A DNA stretch of 64,000 nucleotides from Bacillus sp. NTK074B (GTDB lineage Bacteria > Bacillota > Bacilli > Bacillales > Bacillaceae_B). A model generated the notes under the pieces. It ran no database searches. It saw only the letters and a list, made by a program, of their open reading frames with translations, and was not told the DNA's origin. Of this stretch, positions 1 through 8,853 are shown piece by piece. How positions within the stretch are numbered: position 1 is the first letter of the stretch; each line of letters opens with the position of its first letter. The stretch covers positions 434,001 through 498,000 of the forward strand of contig NZ_JAFKOH010000001.1 of assembly GCF_017303375.1 (NCBI RefSeq), in the 5' to 3' direction. The position numbers were made by a program, and so were the translations under genes.

Positions 1-765
1 CGCTTTTTGTTTCGTATTCGTGAACACAATACCTAAATATGGATTGATCTCCACTAAAATATTGTACAGAAGATTGACTTTATCCCTACTCTTCAAGGGA
101 ACGATCACGTGTTGAATATTTTTCGCCGAAAGCTGTTCCGGCTCTACATGTGCATATTGAGGATTTTCCATATACTTTTTCAAGAAGGGCTTCAGCTTCT
201 CCGGAATGGTAGCAGAAAATACTAACATTTGAAGTTTCTCCGGCATCTTTGCTGCAATCTGATCCACATCTTCAATGAACCCCATATCCAGCATAAGATC
301 CGCTTCATCTATGACTAGGAGTGAAGCTGTATGGACAAATAATGCCTGATCTTTCACAAGGTCATTGATGCGTCCAGGCGTCCCCACAACGATATGTGGC
401 TGGTGCTTTAATTTCTCGATGGTTCTCTGCTTATCCGTCCCACCGATATAGCAACGGGATACGATGTCGCTGTCCTTCGTGATCTTTAATACTTCCTGAT
501 ATATCTGTTGTGCCAATTCACGTGTCGGTGCAGTTATGACAGCTTGTACCTGTTCAGCTTCTGCATCCACCTTTTCGATGATCGGTAACAGATACGAATG
601 GGTCTTTCCTGTTCCCGTTTGAGATTGGCCAATTGCACTTTGCCCTTTCAAAATCAGAGGGATCATTTTCTTTTGAATTTCCGTTGGTTCGTAGAATCCT
701 AATTCTTCTACTGATTCATTAATGAATGACTTGAAACCAAATTGTAGAAATAAATTCTTTTTCAT
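1..765 (-). CDS. cshB: DEAD-box ATP-dependent RNA helicase CshB, N-terminal part (runs off the window)
   Basis: Only the first 255 codons are in the window; the C-terminal RecA-like domain lies beyond the left edge. The visible part carries the family motifs in order: Q motif near residues 8-31, Walker A SQTGTGKT at 48-55, PTREL at 80-84, TPGR at 129-132, VIDEAD at 151-156 and SAT at 184-186. DEAD-box helicases of this type unwind structured RNA at low temperature and during ribosome assembly in the cytoplasm. The start ATG at 765 follows an AAGGAG Shine-Dalgarno. The neighbours yqfQ and ispH match the B. subtilis yqfR (cshB) locus, which separates it from the paralogue CshA. Confidence 0.9.
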   Translation of the reverse strand, partial: MKKNLFLQFGFKSFINESVEELGFYEPTEIQKKMIPLILKGQSAIGQSQTGTGKTHSYLLPIIEKVDAEAEQVQAVITAPTRELAQQIYQEVLKITKDSDIVSRCYIGGTDKQRTIEKLKHQPHIVVGTPGRINDLVKDQALFVHTASLLVIDEADLMLDMGFIEDVDQIAAKMPEKLQMLVFSATIPEKLKPFLKKYMENPQYAHVEPEQLSAKNIQHVIVPLKSRDKVNLLYNILVEINPYLGIVFTNTKQKA

Positions 766-1259
766 TCAATACATCTCCTTTTTTTTACTATCCTTTTATT
801 TACGCTGTCACGGGGATGGATGCCGTAAGCCGTTCACATCATCACCACAGATTTATATAAAATGTACGGATCACTTATATTTTTAGGCTATTTTCTTAAT
901 GCCTGTTGCTAAAAGCAGCGTGTAGTCGTTGATTTCCGCCCCAGGGGCTCACTTTCTGCTGGGATCACGGTGAGCCTCCCCGGCTAAAGCCCTGCAGCAG
1001 AAGACAGAGATTTGAAAGTTATAGTCAATAATAGAATAACAATAGCCTTTGCCAAGATAGCCTAATAGTAATTGAAAATTTTATTTTAACGTTAGCAAGC
1101 GTCATATTTAAAGAACATCTAACCATTATAATCAATTTTCAGCAAAACATCTAGGTCAACCTGATATTATTTCAGATGATATTGTCACAATACCCTTTTT
1201 TAACCTATTGCATACTCTATAGTGAGAATGAATTTATTCAATGAAAGGAGGCTGTCATC
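766..1259. other. 494-bp intergenic region between divergent cshB and yqfQ
   Basis: No coding sequence was recognised here. It holds the start region of cshB on the left, a decayed copy of a common Bacillaceae interspersed repeat near 928-1000 (listed separately), and AT-rich DNA leading to the yqfQ ribosome-binding site at about 1245-1256. Confidence 0.6.
928..1000 (+). repeat. Decayed interspersed repeat (GTTGATTTCCGC family)
   Basis: The stretch starts GTTGATTTCCGCCCCAGG and continues through CTCACTTTCTGC and GGTGAGCCTCC. This resembles a GC-rich intergenic repeat that I know from many Bacillus genomes. A second, shorter relative lies at 39104-39172 and shares the TTTCCGCT..CAGG..GCTCACTTTCTGC core. 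Both copies are in gaps between genes and look eroded. Confidence 0.5.
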
Positions 1260-1979
1260 ATGCCGCCTAGAAGAATGAGAAATCAAGGTCAGGATATGCG
1301 AAACCCTTTCGGAATGAGGCAGCGGCGGGAATCCGGCTTTGGAATGCAGCAACCTGGCAGAAATAATTTTGGACTGGGACAGACACAACCCCCCCCATTT
1401 CAACTAGGAAGGCAGAATTCCAACACTGGGTTCAATATGGGAATGAATCAGAGAGGAAAGGGGCGGGGTCGGGGACAAGGCAAAGGGTTGTTGTCTAAGC
1501 TTTTGAAAAAAGGTGAAAACCGTGGTGCTGACGGAGGGGGCGGACTCCTACAACAGTTTTCCAGGGGTGATGCCTCATCCAATTCAACCGGGTTTGAGCG
1601 TTCTCCACAGGCAGCAGGTGGAATTATTCAGACCCTCCTCAATCCGGGAAATGTAAATTCTTTTTTATCCAACACACAACAGATGCTCCAGACGGCTCAA
1701 CAATTAGGGCCTATGTTTCAACAATACGGTCCAATGGTCAAGAACATCCCTTCTTTATGGAAGTTGTACCGGGGGTTGAAGGATATGCCAGCTGATGGCG
1801 CATCTGAAGCAAGCACAGAGGATATAGAAAGCACAGATGACACTGAAATCCCCGAAGAAAAAGCAGCTGTTAAGAAGAAGAAAAAGAAGAAAAAGCCCCC
1901 GGCTGAATTATCGGATGATGAAGAAGTAAAAACGAAGGCACCTGACCAATCCAGCTCAAAGCCAAAACTATATATTTAA
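1260..1979 (+). CDS. yqfQ: YqfQ/VrrA-type low-complexity protein
   Basis: A 239-residue protein of unknown function, at the position of B. subtilis yqfQ between cshB and ispH. The first 75 or so residues are rich in Gly, Gln, Asn, Arg and Met. Residues about 118-175 form the better-conserved core (IIQTLLNPGNVNSFL, then QQLGPMFQQYGPMVKN and a WKLYRGL end). The tail is acidic, interrupted by a run of eight lysines. There are no membrane segments or catalytic motifs. The start is set by GAAAGGAGG about 7 bases before the ATG. Repeat-rich relatives in B. anthracis (vrrA) vary in length between strains, so a structural or spore-related role is possible but unproven. Confidence 0.7.
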   Translation: MPPRRMRNQGQDMRNPFGMRQRRESGFGMQQPGRNNFGLGQTQPPPFQLGRQNSNTGFNMGMNQRGKGRGRGQGKGLLSKLLKKGENRGADGGGGLLQQFSRGDASSNSTGFERSPQAAGGIIQTLLNPGNVNSFLSNTQQMLQTAQQLGPMFQQYGPMVKNIPSLWKLYRGLKDMPADGASEASTEDIESTDDTEIPEEKAAVKKKKKKKKPPAELSDDEEVKTKAPDQSSSKPKLYI

Positions 1980-1986
1980 AAAGCCG

Positions 1987-2028
1987 AATCCCTAAGGGTT
2001 AAGTATCACCCGACAGGGATTATTTTTT
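1987..2028 (+). terminator. Rho-independent terminator after yqfQ
   Basis: AATCCCT at 1987-1993 pairs with AGGGATT at 2015-2021 and is followed by A and six T. It lies 8 bases after the yqfQ stop. Confidence 0.6.
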
Positions 2029-2149
2029 GGTTTTCAGCATGTGTGGGGGGATACAGAAAACCTACCCGGATGTCGAACTCTTTGTCAGATGGAACAATCT
2101 CCTTTATAATGTAGACAAAACCTTTTCTCATGTAGGAGGATATTCATAG

Positions 2150-3106
2150 ATGGAAATTATTAAGATAACTCCGAGAGGCTATTGTTATGGTGTAGTAGAC
2201 GCAATGGTCATTGCAAGAAACGCCGCATTAGACAAATCGCTTCCTCGTCCAATTTATATTCTGGGCATGATTGTCCATAACAAGCATGTGACCGATGCTT
2301 TCGAAGAAGATGGAATCATCACCCTTGACGGAAGCAACAGAAAAGAAATCATTGAACAGGTAAATGAAGGAACTGTGATCTTCACGGCTCACGGGGTATC
2401 TCCTGAAGTGAAGGAAATCGCCAAGCAGAAAGGACTCGTCACCCTCGATGCAACATGTCCTGATGTAACGAAGACTCATGACCTGATTCGCGCAAAGGAA
2501 GCTGAGGGCTACGATGTCATTTACATCGGTAAAATGGGACACCCTGAACCTGAGGGGGCTGTCGGGGTCGCACCCGATGTCGTCCACCTTGTAGAAACAG
2601 CGGCAGACGTTGAAAAGCTATCCATCGACAATGAGAAGATTATTGTGACGAACCAAACCACCATGAGTCAGTGGGATGTACTGGATACGATGGATAAAGT
2701 GAAGGAGATGTACCCTCACGTGGAGCTGCACAAAGAGATTTGCCTTGCCACACAAGTCCGACAGGAAGCTGTGGCGGAGCAGGCCGGAGACGCCGATGTT
2801 CTTATCGTTGTTGGTGATCCCAAGAGTAATAACTCCAATCGCCTTGCTCAAGTCTCGAAGGATATTGCAGGTACTCCCGCACATCGCATTTCAGATATTA
2901 GCGAGTTGGACATCGAATGGATCAAGGATTCAAAAATCGTCGCGGTTACTGCGGGCGCGTCAACCCCCACCCCAATCGTCAAAGAAGTCATTAAATTCCT
3001 TGAAGCCTTTGACCCCACTGACGAATCTACCTGGACAAGAGAGCGCAATGTCCCATTAAATAAAATTCTCCCTAAGGTGCGTAAAGCAAAAATGGGAACC
3101 AAGTAA
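2150..3106 (+). CDS. ispH: 4-hydroxy-3-methylbut-2-enyl diphosphate reductase IspH
   Basis: Last enzyme of the MEP (non-mevalonate) isoprenoid pathway. It reduces HMBPP to isopentenyl and dimethylallyl diphosphate using a [4Fe-4S] cluster. The three cluster cysteines are visible at C12 (GYCYG), C103 (ATCPDVTK) and C198 ([11 protein letters not shown]), with substrate-binding histidines in VHN (43), AHG (81) and GHPE (131). At 318 residues it has the usual length. The ATG follows GTAGGAGG. It is monocistronic on the plus strand and ends at a strong hairpin shared with the convergent yqfO. The product supplies precursors for menaquinone and undecaprenyl phosphate. Confidence 0.97.
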   Translation: MEIIKITPRGYCYGVVDAMVIARNAALDKSLPRPIYILGMIVHNKHVTDAFEEDGIITLDGSNRKEIIEQVNEGTVIFTAHGVSPEVKEIAKQKGLVTLDATCPDVTKTHDLIRAKEAEGYDVIYIGKMGHPEPEGAVGVAPDVVHLVETAADVEKLSIDNEKIIVTNQTTMSQWDVLDTMDKVKEMYPHVELHKEICLATQVRQEAVAEQAGDADVLIVVGDPKSNNSNRLAQVSKDIAGTPAHRISDISELDIEWIKDSKIVAVTAGASTPTPIVKEVIKFLEAFDPTDESTWTRERNVPLNKILPKVRKAKMGTK

Positions 3107-3109
3107 ACC

Positions 3110-3142
3110 AAAGTCCCCTTGCCAGAATGGCAAGGGGACTTT
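3110..3142. terminator. Bidirectional terminator between ispH and yqfO
   Basis: A perfect hairpin, AAAGTCCCCTTGCC with GGCAAGGGGACTTT, sits between the two convergent stop codons. Short T runs are present on both sides. Confidence 0.8.
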
Positions 3143-3148
3143 CTTTGA

Positions 3149-4267
3149 TTACATATACGTAAAAGGGTTTGTTTCTGCTTTTGATGCAAAGATATTGACG
3201 ATATATCCCTTTTCAGAGCATTTTCTGGCTAAATGACCGGCCACTCCATCTTTCATCACTTTCTCAATATGGTGACCTGCATCCACTACATTCAGCCCCA
3301 TCATCATAGCGTCGTGAGCAGTATGATAATAGATATCACCTGAGACAAAAACATCAGCACCTAGTCTTTTGGCTTTTCCAATGAACTTGTTCCCATCTCC
3401 GCCAAGTATCGCCACTTTTTTCACCGTCGATTTCCCATCTCCAATCATCCTGATACCGTCCATGCCAAAGGTTTTCTTTACCAACAATGCAAAGTCCTTA
3501 AGACTCATTTCCTCTGGTAAATACCCTATTCTGCCAAGTCCCAGGGCAGGCGATTCATTATTAAGAGAATAGATATCATAGGCAACCTCTTCATATGGAT
3601 GATGGGTGAACATGGCCTTCAGTACTTTTTTCTCCAGAGAAGCTGGATATACGGTCTCGACCTTTTCTTCTGCTACTTCCTCAAGCTCACCCTGCTTCCC
3701 TATATGAGGATTTGTCCCTTCTTCAGGCAGGAACCTGCCCTTCCCTACGTTTGAGAAGCTGCAATGAGAATAATTGCCGATATGGCCTGCTCCTGCTTTC
3801 CCGAGGGCGATTCGGAGTTCTTCTGCATTTTCTTCAGGCACATATACTGCCAGTTTACGAATTTCCTCTTGGTAGGTTGGAACGAGTACGGACGGTTGCT
3901 GTAACTGTAGCATTTCAGCCAGCATATCATTAACTCCGCCTTCCGCGGCATCCAGATTGGTATGGGCCGCATAAACGGCAATGTCATGCTTGATTAACTT
4001 CTCAATCATTCGTCCTTGATACGAATTAGTATGCAATGCCTTTAGAGGACGAAATAATGGTGGATGATGAGCAATGATCAATTTGACGTTATTCTTGATT
4101 GCTTCATCCACTACGTTTTCAAGAACATCCAATGTGATCATGACATTCTCGACCTTTTCATTCAGCTTTCCAATTTGAAGTCCGATCGGGTCGCCTTGTT
4201 CTGCCAGGTGTTTAGGGGAGAATTCTTCAAATAGCTGAATGATCTGATGACCATTTACTGTTTTCAC
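3149..4267 (-). CDS. yqfO: Nif3-like dinuclear metal center protein YqfO
   Basis: A 372-residue Nif3/DUF34 protein of the long Gram-positive form, in which a CutA-like domain (about residues 128-235) is inserted into the Nif3 fold. Metal ligands include HHPP at 67-70, the AAHTNLD segment near 102, and the C-terminal DAGHHIEK with its His and Glu. The family is sometimes annotated as GTP cyclohydrolase I type 2, but its physiological reaction is not settled. The gene overlaps trmK by four bases, so the two are probably translationally coupled. This pairing is conserved in Firmicutes. Confidence 0.9.
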   Translation of the reverse strand: MKTVNGHQIIQLFEEFSPKHLAEQGDPIGLQIGKLNEKVENVMITLDVLENVVDEAIKNNVKLIIAHHPPLFRPLKALHTNSYQGRMIEKLIKHDIAVYAAHTNLDAAEGGVNDMLAEMLQLQQPSVLVPTYQEEIRKLAVYVPEENAEELRIALGKAGAGHIGNYSHCSFSNVGKGRFLPEEGTNPHIGKQGELEEVAEEKVETVYPASLEKKVLKAMFTHHPYEEVAYDIYSLNNESPALGLGRIGYLPEEMSLKDFALLVKKTFGMDGIRMIGDGKSTVKKVAILGGDGNKFIGKAKRLGADVFVSGDIYYHTAHDAMMMGLNVVDAGHHIEKVMKDGVAGHLARKCSEKGYIVNIFASKAETNPFTYM

Positions 4268-4974
4268 GGATTAAGGACCTCCTCTACTATTTTGATCTTC
4301 TCATTAAGCTCAATCTTACGTTCTTCTAACGCTTCTGTCTTTTCTGCTTTTTCCATGTTATTCAATATATTCTTCCATTGATGAAGTTCCAGATTCCATT
4401 TTTTGATGAACGCAGCGTTCTTTTCTTTCATCAAGAATGGACCGAGCAATAGCTCTCTTTCAACGTCCTTGGAATAATGGCTCTTTGGGTTTCCTTTTTC
4501 AGCAATTAATATTTCATAAAGTTTGTCATCTTCTTCAAGGATTTCTTCTCCAATCAGATCCCATTCATTATCCATCAGCCAAGTCCGAATGGATTTCGCA
4601 CTTACATTCGGCTGCAGAATCAATCTTGGGCCATTTGTAAGCTTGTCCTTGCCTGCCTCGAGAATCGAAGCAATCAAAGTGCCCCCCATTCCGGCAATCG
4701 TAATGCACTCTACCTCTCCCGGTGCGATCACCTCCAGACCGTTTCCTAATCTCACTTCTACTTCCTGGGTCAATTGTGCATCCACTACTTGTTTCTTGGC
4801 GGAAAGATAGGGGCCCTTCACTACTTCGCCTGCGATGGCAGACGATGCAATGCCCTTGTTTACTGCATAACATGGAAGGTAAGCGTGATCTGACCCTATA
4901 TCTGCAATTTTCGATTGTTTGGGTATGTATGAGACAACTGTTTCCAGTCGCTTAGATAATTGTTGAATATTCAT
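4264..4974 (-). CDS. trmK: tRNA (adenine(22)-N(1))-methyltransferase TrmK
   Basis: Makes m1A22 in tRNAs using S-adenosylmethionine. The SAM-binding motif I is ADIGSDHAYLP near residues 25-35, and the GMGG motif follows in IAGMGGTLIASIL. An ATG 18 bases upstream (4992) has no ribosome-binding site, whereas the ATG at 4974 follows AAAGGTGAAGAG, so I use 4974 (236 residues, starting MNIQQLSKRLETV). It is the first gene of a two-gene unit with yqfO and lies downstream of the cccA terminator. Confidence 0.92.
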   Translation of the reverse strand: MNIQQLSKRLETVVSYIPKQSKIADIGSDHAYLPCYAVNKGIASSAIAGEVVKGPYLSAKKQVVDAQLTQEVEVRLGNGLEVIAPGEVECITIAGMGGTLIASILEAGKDKLTNGPRLILQPNVSAKSIRTWLMDNEWDLIGEEILEEDDKLYEILIAEKGNPKSHYSKDVERELLLGPFLMKEKNAAFIKKWNLELHQWKNILNNMEKAEKTEALEERKIELNEKIKIVEEVLNP

Positions 4975-5040
4975 CTCTTCACCTTTACTCATTTTATTGG
5001 ATTCTTAATATGGTACTCATTCTAACCAACTTTTCCATAT

Positions 5041-5078
5041 AAAAAAAGCCCTTTGCCTAAAGACAAAGAACCTTTTTC
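5041..5078 (-). terminator. Terminator after cccA
   Basis: Read on the minus strand, AAGGTTCTTTG pairs with CAAAGGGCTT and is followed by a T-rich tract. It lies just past the cccA stop. Confidence 0.65.
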
Positions 5079-5087
5079 ATTCATGGA

Positions 5088-5462
5088 TTATTTAAGTGAT
5101 TTGATCCAGTCTGCCATTGCATCAAGATTTTCATCTTTTACAAGACCAGCCGGCATGATGCCTCCACCATTTTTAATTCTATCCTTGATCTCGTCTTTAG
5201 ATAGTTTCGTACCCTTAAGTGCAGGACCAGCGCCACCTTCATAGTTTCCACCATGACAAGATACACAAGACTCCTTGTATTTGGCTTCCGGATCGAATTC
5301 GCCGCTTGAAGCCTCTTCGCCTTCTTTACCGGCCATCTCACCATGCTTTTCTTCTTTCGCTTTCTCATCAGCATTGTTAAGGCCTTCAATCGACAAGAAG
5401 AAAACCAGGCCAATTCCAAGAGCCATGATTAGTACGAATGGAATGATTGGATTACGATTCAT
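5088..5462 (-). CDS. cccA: Membrane-anchored cytochrome c-550
   Basis: Small c-type cytochrome, 124 residues. An N-terminal membrane anchor (about residues 7-25) is followed by a charged linker and one heme domain. The heme-binding motif is CVSCH at 66-70 and the distal axial ligand is probably the Met of GIMPAGL (103). It works outside the membrane in electron transfer to terminal oxidases. The place between trmK and the sigA region matches B. subtilis cccA. A good ribosome-binding site (GGGAGG) precedes the ATG. Confidence 0.93.
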   Translation of the reverse strand: MNRNPIIPFVLIMALGIGLVFFLSIEGLNNADEKAKEEKHGEMAGKEGEEASSGEFDPEAKYKESCVSCHGGNYEGGAGPALKGTKLSKDEIKDRIKNGGGIMPAGLVKDENLDAMADWIKSLK

Positions 5463-5720
5463 GATTTAACCTCCCTTATGTAAAACATCCAAAATAGTGC
5501 TTTTTTCAACACTTTATATTTTACTGTAAAAACTGACAAAGTAAAAGTACTATCAATTAACTTTTCCATCTTTCTCACAAATTAGACACATTTCCTTCTT
5601 TTTTCCTAATATCCAACCAGAAACGATTTCATATAGTCCTTGAAACAGAATAAAGACAGGAGCTCTGTCAGCCACAGGGGACCAGCTGAGCTCCTTCCTT
5701 TCACGTATAGGCTATCTACC

Positions 5721-6863
5721 CTATTGGCAGCCGACCAACCTTGAAATGACCATTCTCTGCACCTCTGAAGTCCCTTCTCCAATCTCAAGAAGTTTCGCAT
5801 CACGTAAGTAGCGTTCTACATGGTATTCTTTCATATAACCGTATCCACCATGAATCTGAATCGCTTCGTCCGCCACTTCCATACTGATTTCGGAAGCGTA
5901 TAGCTTACACATAGAAGCTTCCTTTGAAAATGGTCTGCCCTGGTCTTTTAACCAGGCTGCTTTATGCACCATGTTCCGGGCAAGTTCAATCTTCATCGCC
6001 ATATCAGCCAGTTTAAATTGTGTGACTTGGAATTGTGATAGCGTCTTACCAAATTGTTTTCGTTCTTTTGAATATTGTAGCGCCTTGTCAAAAGCAGCCT
6101 GGGCAACTCCTACTGCCATCGCCCCTATCCCAATTCTGCCCCCATCCAGGGTTACAAGGAACTGCTTGAAACCTTCCCCTTGTTTCCCTAACAGATTTTC
6201 TTTCGGGACTTCCACATCTTCAAGCACAAGCTCTGTTGTATTGGAGGAATGAAGACCCATTTTTTCATAATTGTCAATGACCGTAAATCCATCTGCTTTG
6301 GTAGGTACGATGATGGCACTAATCTCTTTACTGCCATTGTTTCTTCCTGTAATCGCCGTTAAGGCAAGATGATTTGCATAACTGGCGTTGGTGATATAAC
6401 ACTTATTACCATTAATGACCCACTTATCCCCTTTATCTTCCGCAGTGGTCTGGGTTCCGCCTGCATCTGAACCAGCATTAGGTTCGGTCAGACCGAAAGC
6501 TCCAAATGATTCTCCTGTACAAATCGGCGTCAGATATTCCTGTTTCTGCTCATGTGTACCAAATAGATTAATCGGAGCCCCCCCAAGTGAAATATGGGCA
6601 GAGTAGGTGATCCCCGTAGAAGCACATGCACGGCTAAGTTCTTCTGTTACAATGGCGAAGCTGACGGTATCCGCTCCAGCTCCTCCATACTCTTCCGGAA
6701 AGGGAAGACCCATCATACCGAGGTCCGAAAGCTTCTTGAAAATTTCTTTAGGAAACTCCTTTGTACGGTCCCGGTCCAATGCGCCAGGTGCCACCTCTTC
6801 TTCAGCGAATTCCCTGATTGTCTTTTTAATCATTGCCTGTTCTTGTGTTAAGTCGAAATTCAT
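5721..6863 (-). CDS. Short-chain/butyryl-type acyl-CoA dehydrogenase
   Basis: A 380-residue FAD enzyme that introduces a trans-2 double bond into acyl-CoA, the first step of beta-oxidation or branched-chain amino acid breakdown. The FAD-binding stretch FGAFGLTEPNAGSDAGGTQT is typical. The C-terminal IGEGTSEVQR contains the catalytic glutamate of the short-chain and butyryl-CoA class. It stands alone between cccA and the sigA block, an addition compared with the B. subtilis order. A near-consensus cre site 56 bp upstream suggests CcpA repression. Chain-length specificity cannot be read from sequence; isovaleryl- or short branched-chain-CoA are alternatives. Confidence 0.88.
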   Translation of the reverse strand: MNFDLTQEQAMIKKTIREFAEEEVAPGALDRDRTKEFPKEIFKKLSDLGMMGLPFPEEYGGAGADTVSFAIVTEELSRACASTGITYSAHISLGGAPINLFGTHEQKQEYLTPICTGESFGAFGLTEPNAGSDAGGTQTTAEDKGDKWVINGNKCYITNASYANHLALTAITGRNNGSKEISAIIVPTKADGFTVIDNYEKMGLHSSNTTELVLEDVEVPKENLLGKQGEGFKQFLVTLDGGRIGIGAMAVGVAQAAFDKALQYSKERKQFGKTLSQFQVTQFKLADMAMKIELARNMVHKAAWLKDQGRPFSKEASMCKLYASEISMEVADEAIQIHGGYGYMKEYHVERYLRDAKLLEIGEGTSEVQRMVISRLVGCQ

Positions 6864-6918
6864 TCTTATCCCCCTTGTCTAACTTTGATGACTGAAAGCC
6901 CTAGACTTCTTCAAATGA

Positions 6919-6932
6919 TAATAGCGCTTTCA
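6919..6932 (-). promoter_or_regulatory. Candidate cre (CcpA) site upstream of acyl-CoA dehydrogenase
   Basis: On the minus strand the site reads TGAAAGCGCTATTA and matches 13 of 14 positions of the consensus TGWAANCGNTNWCA. It lies 56 bp before the acyl-CoA dehydrogenase start, a usual place for repression. Glucose repression of this gene is inferred. Confidence 0.55.
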
Positions 6933-7029
6933 AGCATACACATACCACTCTATGAATACGCTCTCATTCCTATTATAAGAGGGAAAAGCAAATTTTCTCA
7001 ACTTTAAAAAACTTTTTAATTTTCAGAAG

Positions 7030-7578
7030 TTATAGTAATATATAAATACTCACAAATACTACTCCTATAATGCCCGCGACAGAAAAATAGTTCAGCTTCC
7101 ACTTCACTCCTGCTACAATCCACAGGAAGCAGTTGAGGAACAAGGTTATGTATAATTCCAAAGGGCTTCCCTTAAAAACCACCTCAGCGACATCAATCGA
7201 TGAAAGAAGAAGGATGCTTGCTGCAGACGCATAGAGAAGCATAGGAGATATTTGTTTCTTAGTATAATAAATCCCCATACCAAGTAATAATCCGACAAAA
7301 CCTGCCAAAATCGTTGTTTGCAAAACGATTGACAATTCAGTAAAATAAATGACAAATAATGAAATCGCTAAAATGCATACTGAAATCAAAACGTCTATAT
7401 ATGTGAAGGACCTTCGGATTAGGGTCTGGTTTCCAACATTGATTTCTTCCCCACCTGTATAGAATGCAAGCAGATAATCACAATATTGTTCCGGAAGCAA
7501 TTTCGTCTGTTTCCAAAATTGAATTTCCCTGATGATCGTTTCGGTTTTCAAATCCTTTGTTCTTGTCACAAGTGTCAC
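7030..7578 (-). CDS. Uncharacterised membrane protein (possibly DUF2157-like)
   Basis: A 182-residue protein. An N-terminal soluble segment (about 1-60) contains WKQTKLLPEQYCDYLLAFYT, a motif type I associate with DUF2157-like membrane proteins. It is followed by four or five hydrophobic segments spanning about residues 65-182. No catalytic residues are apparent. It lies between the acyl-CoA dehydrogenase and the terminator of sigA, on the same strand, with its own gap on both sides. The ATG follows weak AGGTGTGACACTT-type sequence. Function is unknown and the family assignment is tentative. Confidence 0.6.
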   Translation of the reverse strand: MTLVTRTKDLKTETIIREIQFWKQTKLLPEQYCDYLLAFYTGGEEINVGNQTLIRRSFTYIDVLISVCILAISLFVIYFTELSIVLQTTILAGFVGLLLGMGIYYTKKQISPMLLYASAASILLLSSIDVAEVVFKGSPLELYITLFLNCFLWIVAGVKWKLNYFSVAGIIGVVFVSIYILL

Positions 7579-7643
7579 ACCTTCTATAGTTGAATCCTGT
7601 AGCTTTATTCGGCAAAGAACTGGAAAAACCCTTTAAACTGGAC

Positions 7644-7675
7644 AAAAAAAACCACCCCTATTCACAATAGAGGCA
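7644..7675 (-). terminator. Terminator after sigA
   Basis: On the minus strand CCTCTATT, a GTG loop and AATAGGGG form a short hairpin (one mismatch) followed by GGTT and a run of T. It closes the yqxD-dnaG-sigA operon. Confidence 0.6.
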
Positions 7676-7689
7676 GTAATAGGATATTT

Positions 7690-8820
7690 CTATTCCAAAA
7701 AGTCTTTTAATCGTTTGCTTCTGCTAGGATGGCGCAGTTTCCTCAGAGCTTTCGCTTCTATTTGACGGATACGTTCACGGGTAACACCGAAAACCTTACC
7801 TACTTCTTCAAGTGTACGTGTCCTGCCGTCATCCAGACCAAAGCGCAGTCTTAGAACATTTTCTTCTCTGTCAGTAAGAGTATCCAGAACATCTTCAAGC
7901 TGTTCTTTCAATAGTTCGTAAGCAGCATGTTCTGAAGGGGACTGAGCTTCTGCATCCTCAATGAAGTCACCAAGGTGAGAATCATCTTCTTCCCCAATAG
8001 GTGTTTCCAGTGAAACAGGCTCTTGCGCAATTTTGAGTATTTCCCTGACCTTTTCAGGTGTCAGATCCATTTCTTCTGCAATTTCCTCAGGAGCAGGTTC
8101 ACGACCTAAATCCTGTAGTAATTGTCTTTGAACCCGGATCAATTTATTGATGGTTTCAACCATATGAACCGGTATACGGATCGTCCTTGCCTGGTCAGCA
8201 ATCGCACGGGTAATGGCTTGGCGAATCCACCATGTAGCATACGTACTGAATTTGTATCCTTTACGGTAATCAAATTTTTCAACCGCTTTGATCAGACCCA
8301 TATTTCCTTCCTGAATAAGGTCTAAGAACAGCATACCGCGACCTACATAGCGTTTGGCAATACTGACAACAAGTCTCAGGTTTGCCTCGGCAAGACGTCG
8401 TTTCGCCTCTTCATCACCATCTTCAATTCGCTTGGCAAGATTGATCTCTTCCTCTGCAGATAAAAGGTCGACTCTACCGATTTCTTTCAGGTACATACGA
8501 ACCGGATCGTTTATTTTAACCCCTGGAGGAACGCTTAAATCATTCAGATTAAACTCTTCTTCTTCTTCCTTCTCTAACTCCGTGGCACCTGGATCATCAT
8601 CTTCGTCGCTTTCATTGACGATTTCTACACCCTGCTCACCCAAGTGTTCGTAAAATTCATCCATTTGATCGGAATCCAGTTCAAAGCCCGATAATTTATC
8701 GGCAATATCTTCGTATGTGAGGACTCCTCTTTTCTTACCTTGGTTAACTAAGAATTCTTTCACCTGATCAACAGTTAATTCTGATGCTATTTGCTTGGAA
8801 CGCGCTGACTTTTCAGCCAT
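7690..8820 (-). CDS. sigA: RNA polymerase primary sigma factor SigA
   Basis: Housekeeping sigma-70 factor, 376 residues from the chosen start. Region 1.1 is followed by an acidic spacer, region 2 with the -10 recognition helix ([18 protein letters not shown]), region 3, and region 4 with the -35 recognition helix-turn-helix ([20 protein letters not shown]). An in-frame ATG six codons upstream is less likely, because GGAGGGGAACAA is ideally spaced for the ATG at 8820 ([10 protein letters not shown]). It follows dnaG by 33 bases in the conserved macromolecular synthesis operon. Confidence 0.97.
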   Translation of the reverse strand: MAEKSARSKQIASELTVDQVKEFLVNQGKKRGVLTYEDIADKLSGFELDSDQMDEFYEHLGEQGVEIVNESDEDDDPGATELEKEEEEEFNLNDLSVPPGVKINDPVRMYLKEIGRVDLLSAEEEINLAKRIEDGDEEAKRRLAEANLRLVVSIAKRYVGRGMLFLDLIQEGNMGLIKAVEKFDYRKGYKFSTYATWWIRQAITRAIADQARTIRIPVHMVETINKLIRVQRQLLQDLGREPAPEEIAEEMDLTPEKVREILKIAQEPVSLETPIGEEDDSHLGDFIEDAEAQSPSEHAAYELLKEQLEDVLDTLTDREENVLRLRFGLDDGRTRTLEEVGKVFGVTRERIRQIEAKALRKLRHPSRSKRLKDFLE

Positions 8821-8853
8821 TTGTTCCCCTCCTTCCAACTTCCTGACAAAACT

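Noticed and set aside
2228-3189. Minus-strand frames overlapping ispH
   Set aside because: Shadows of ispH; ispH has all cluster cysteines and a proper start.
6935-6985. Possible FadR site before the acyl-CoA dehydrogenase (AATGA..TTCAT)
   Set aside because: The half sites are seven bases apart instead of four, and the centre does not fit the FadR consensus.
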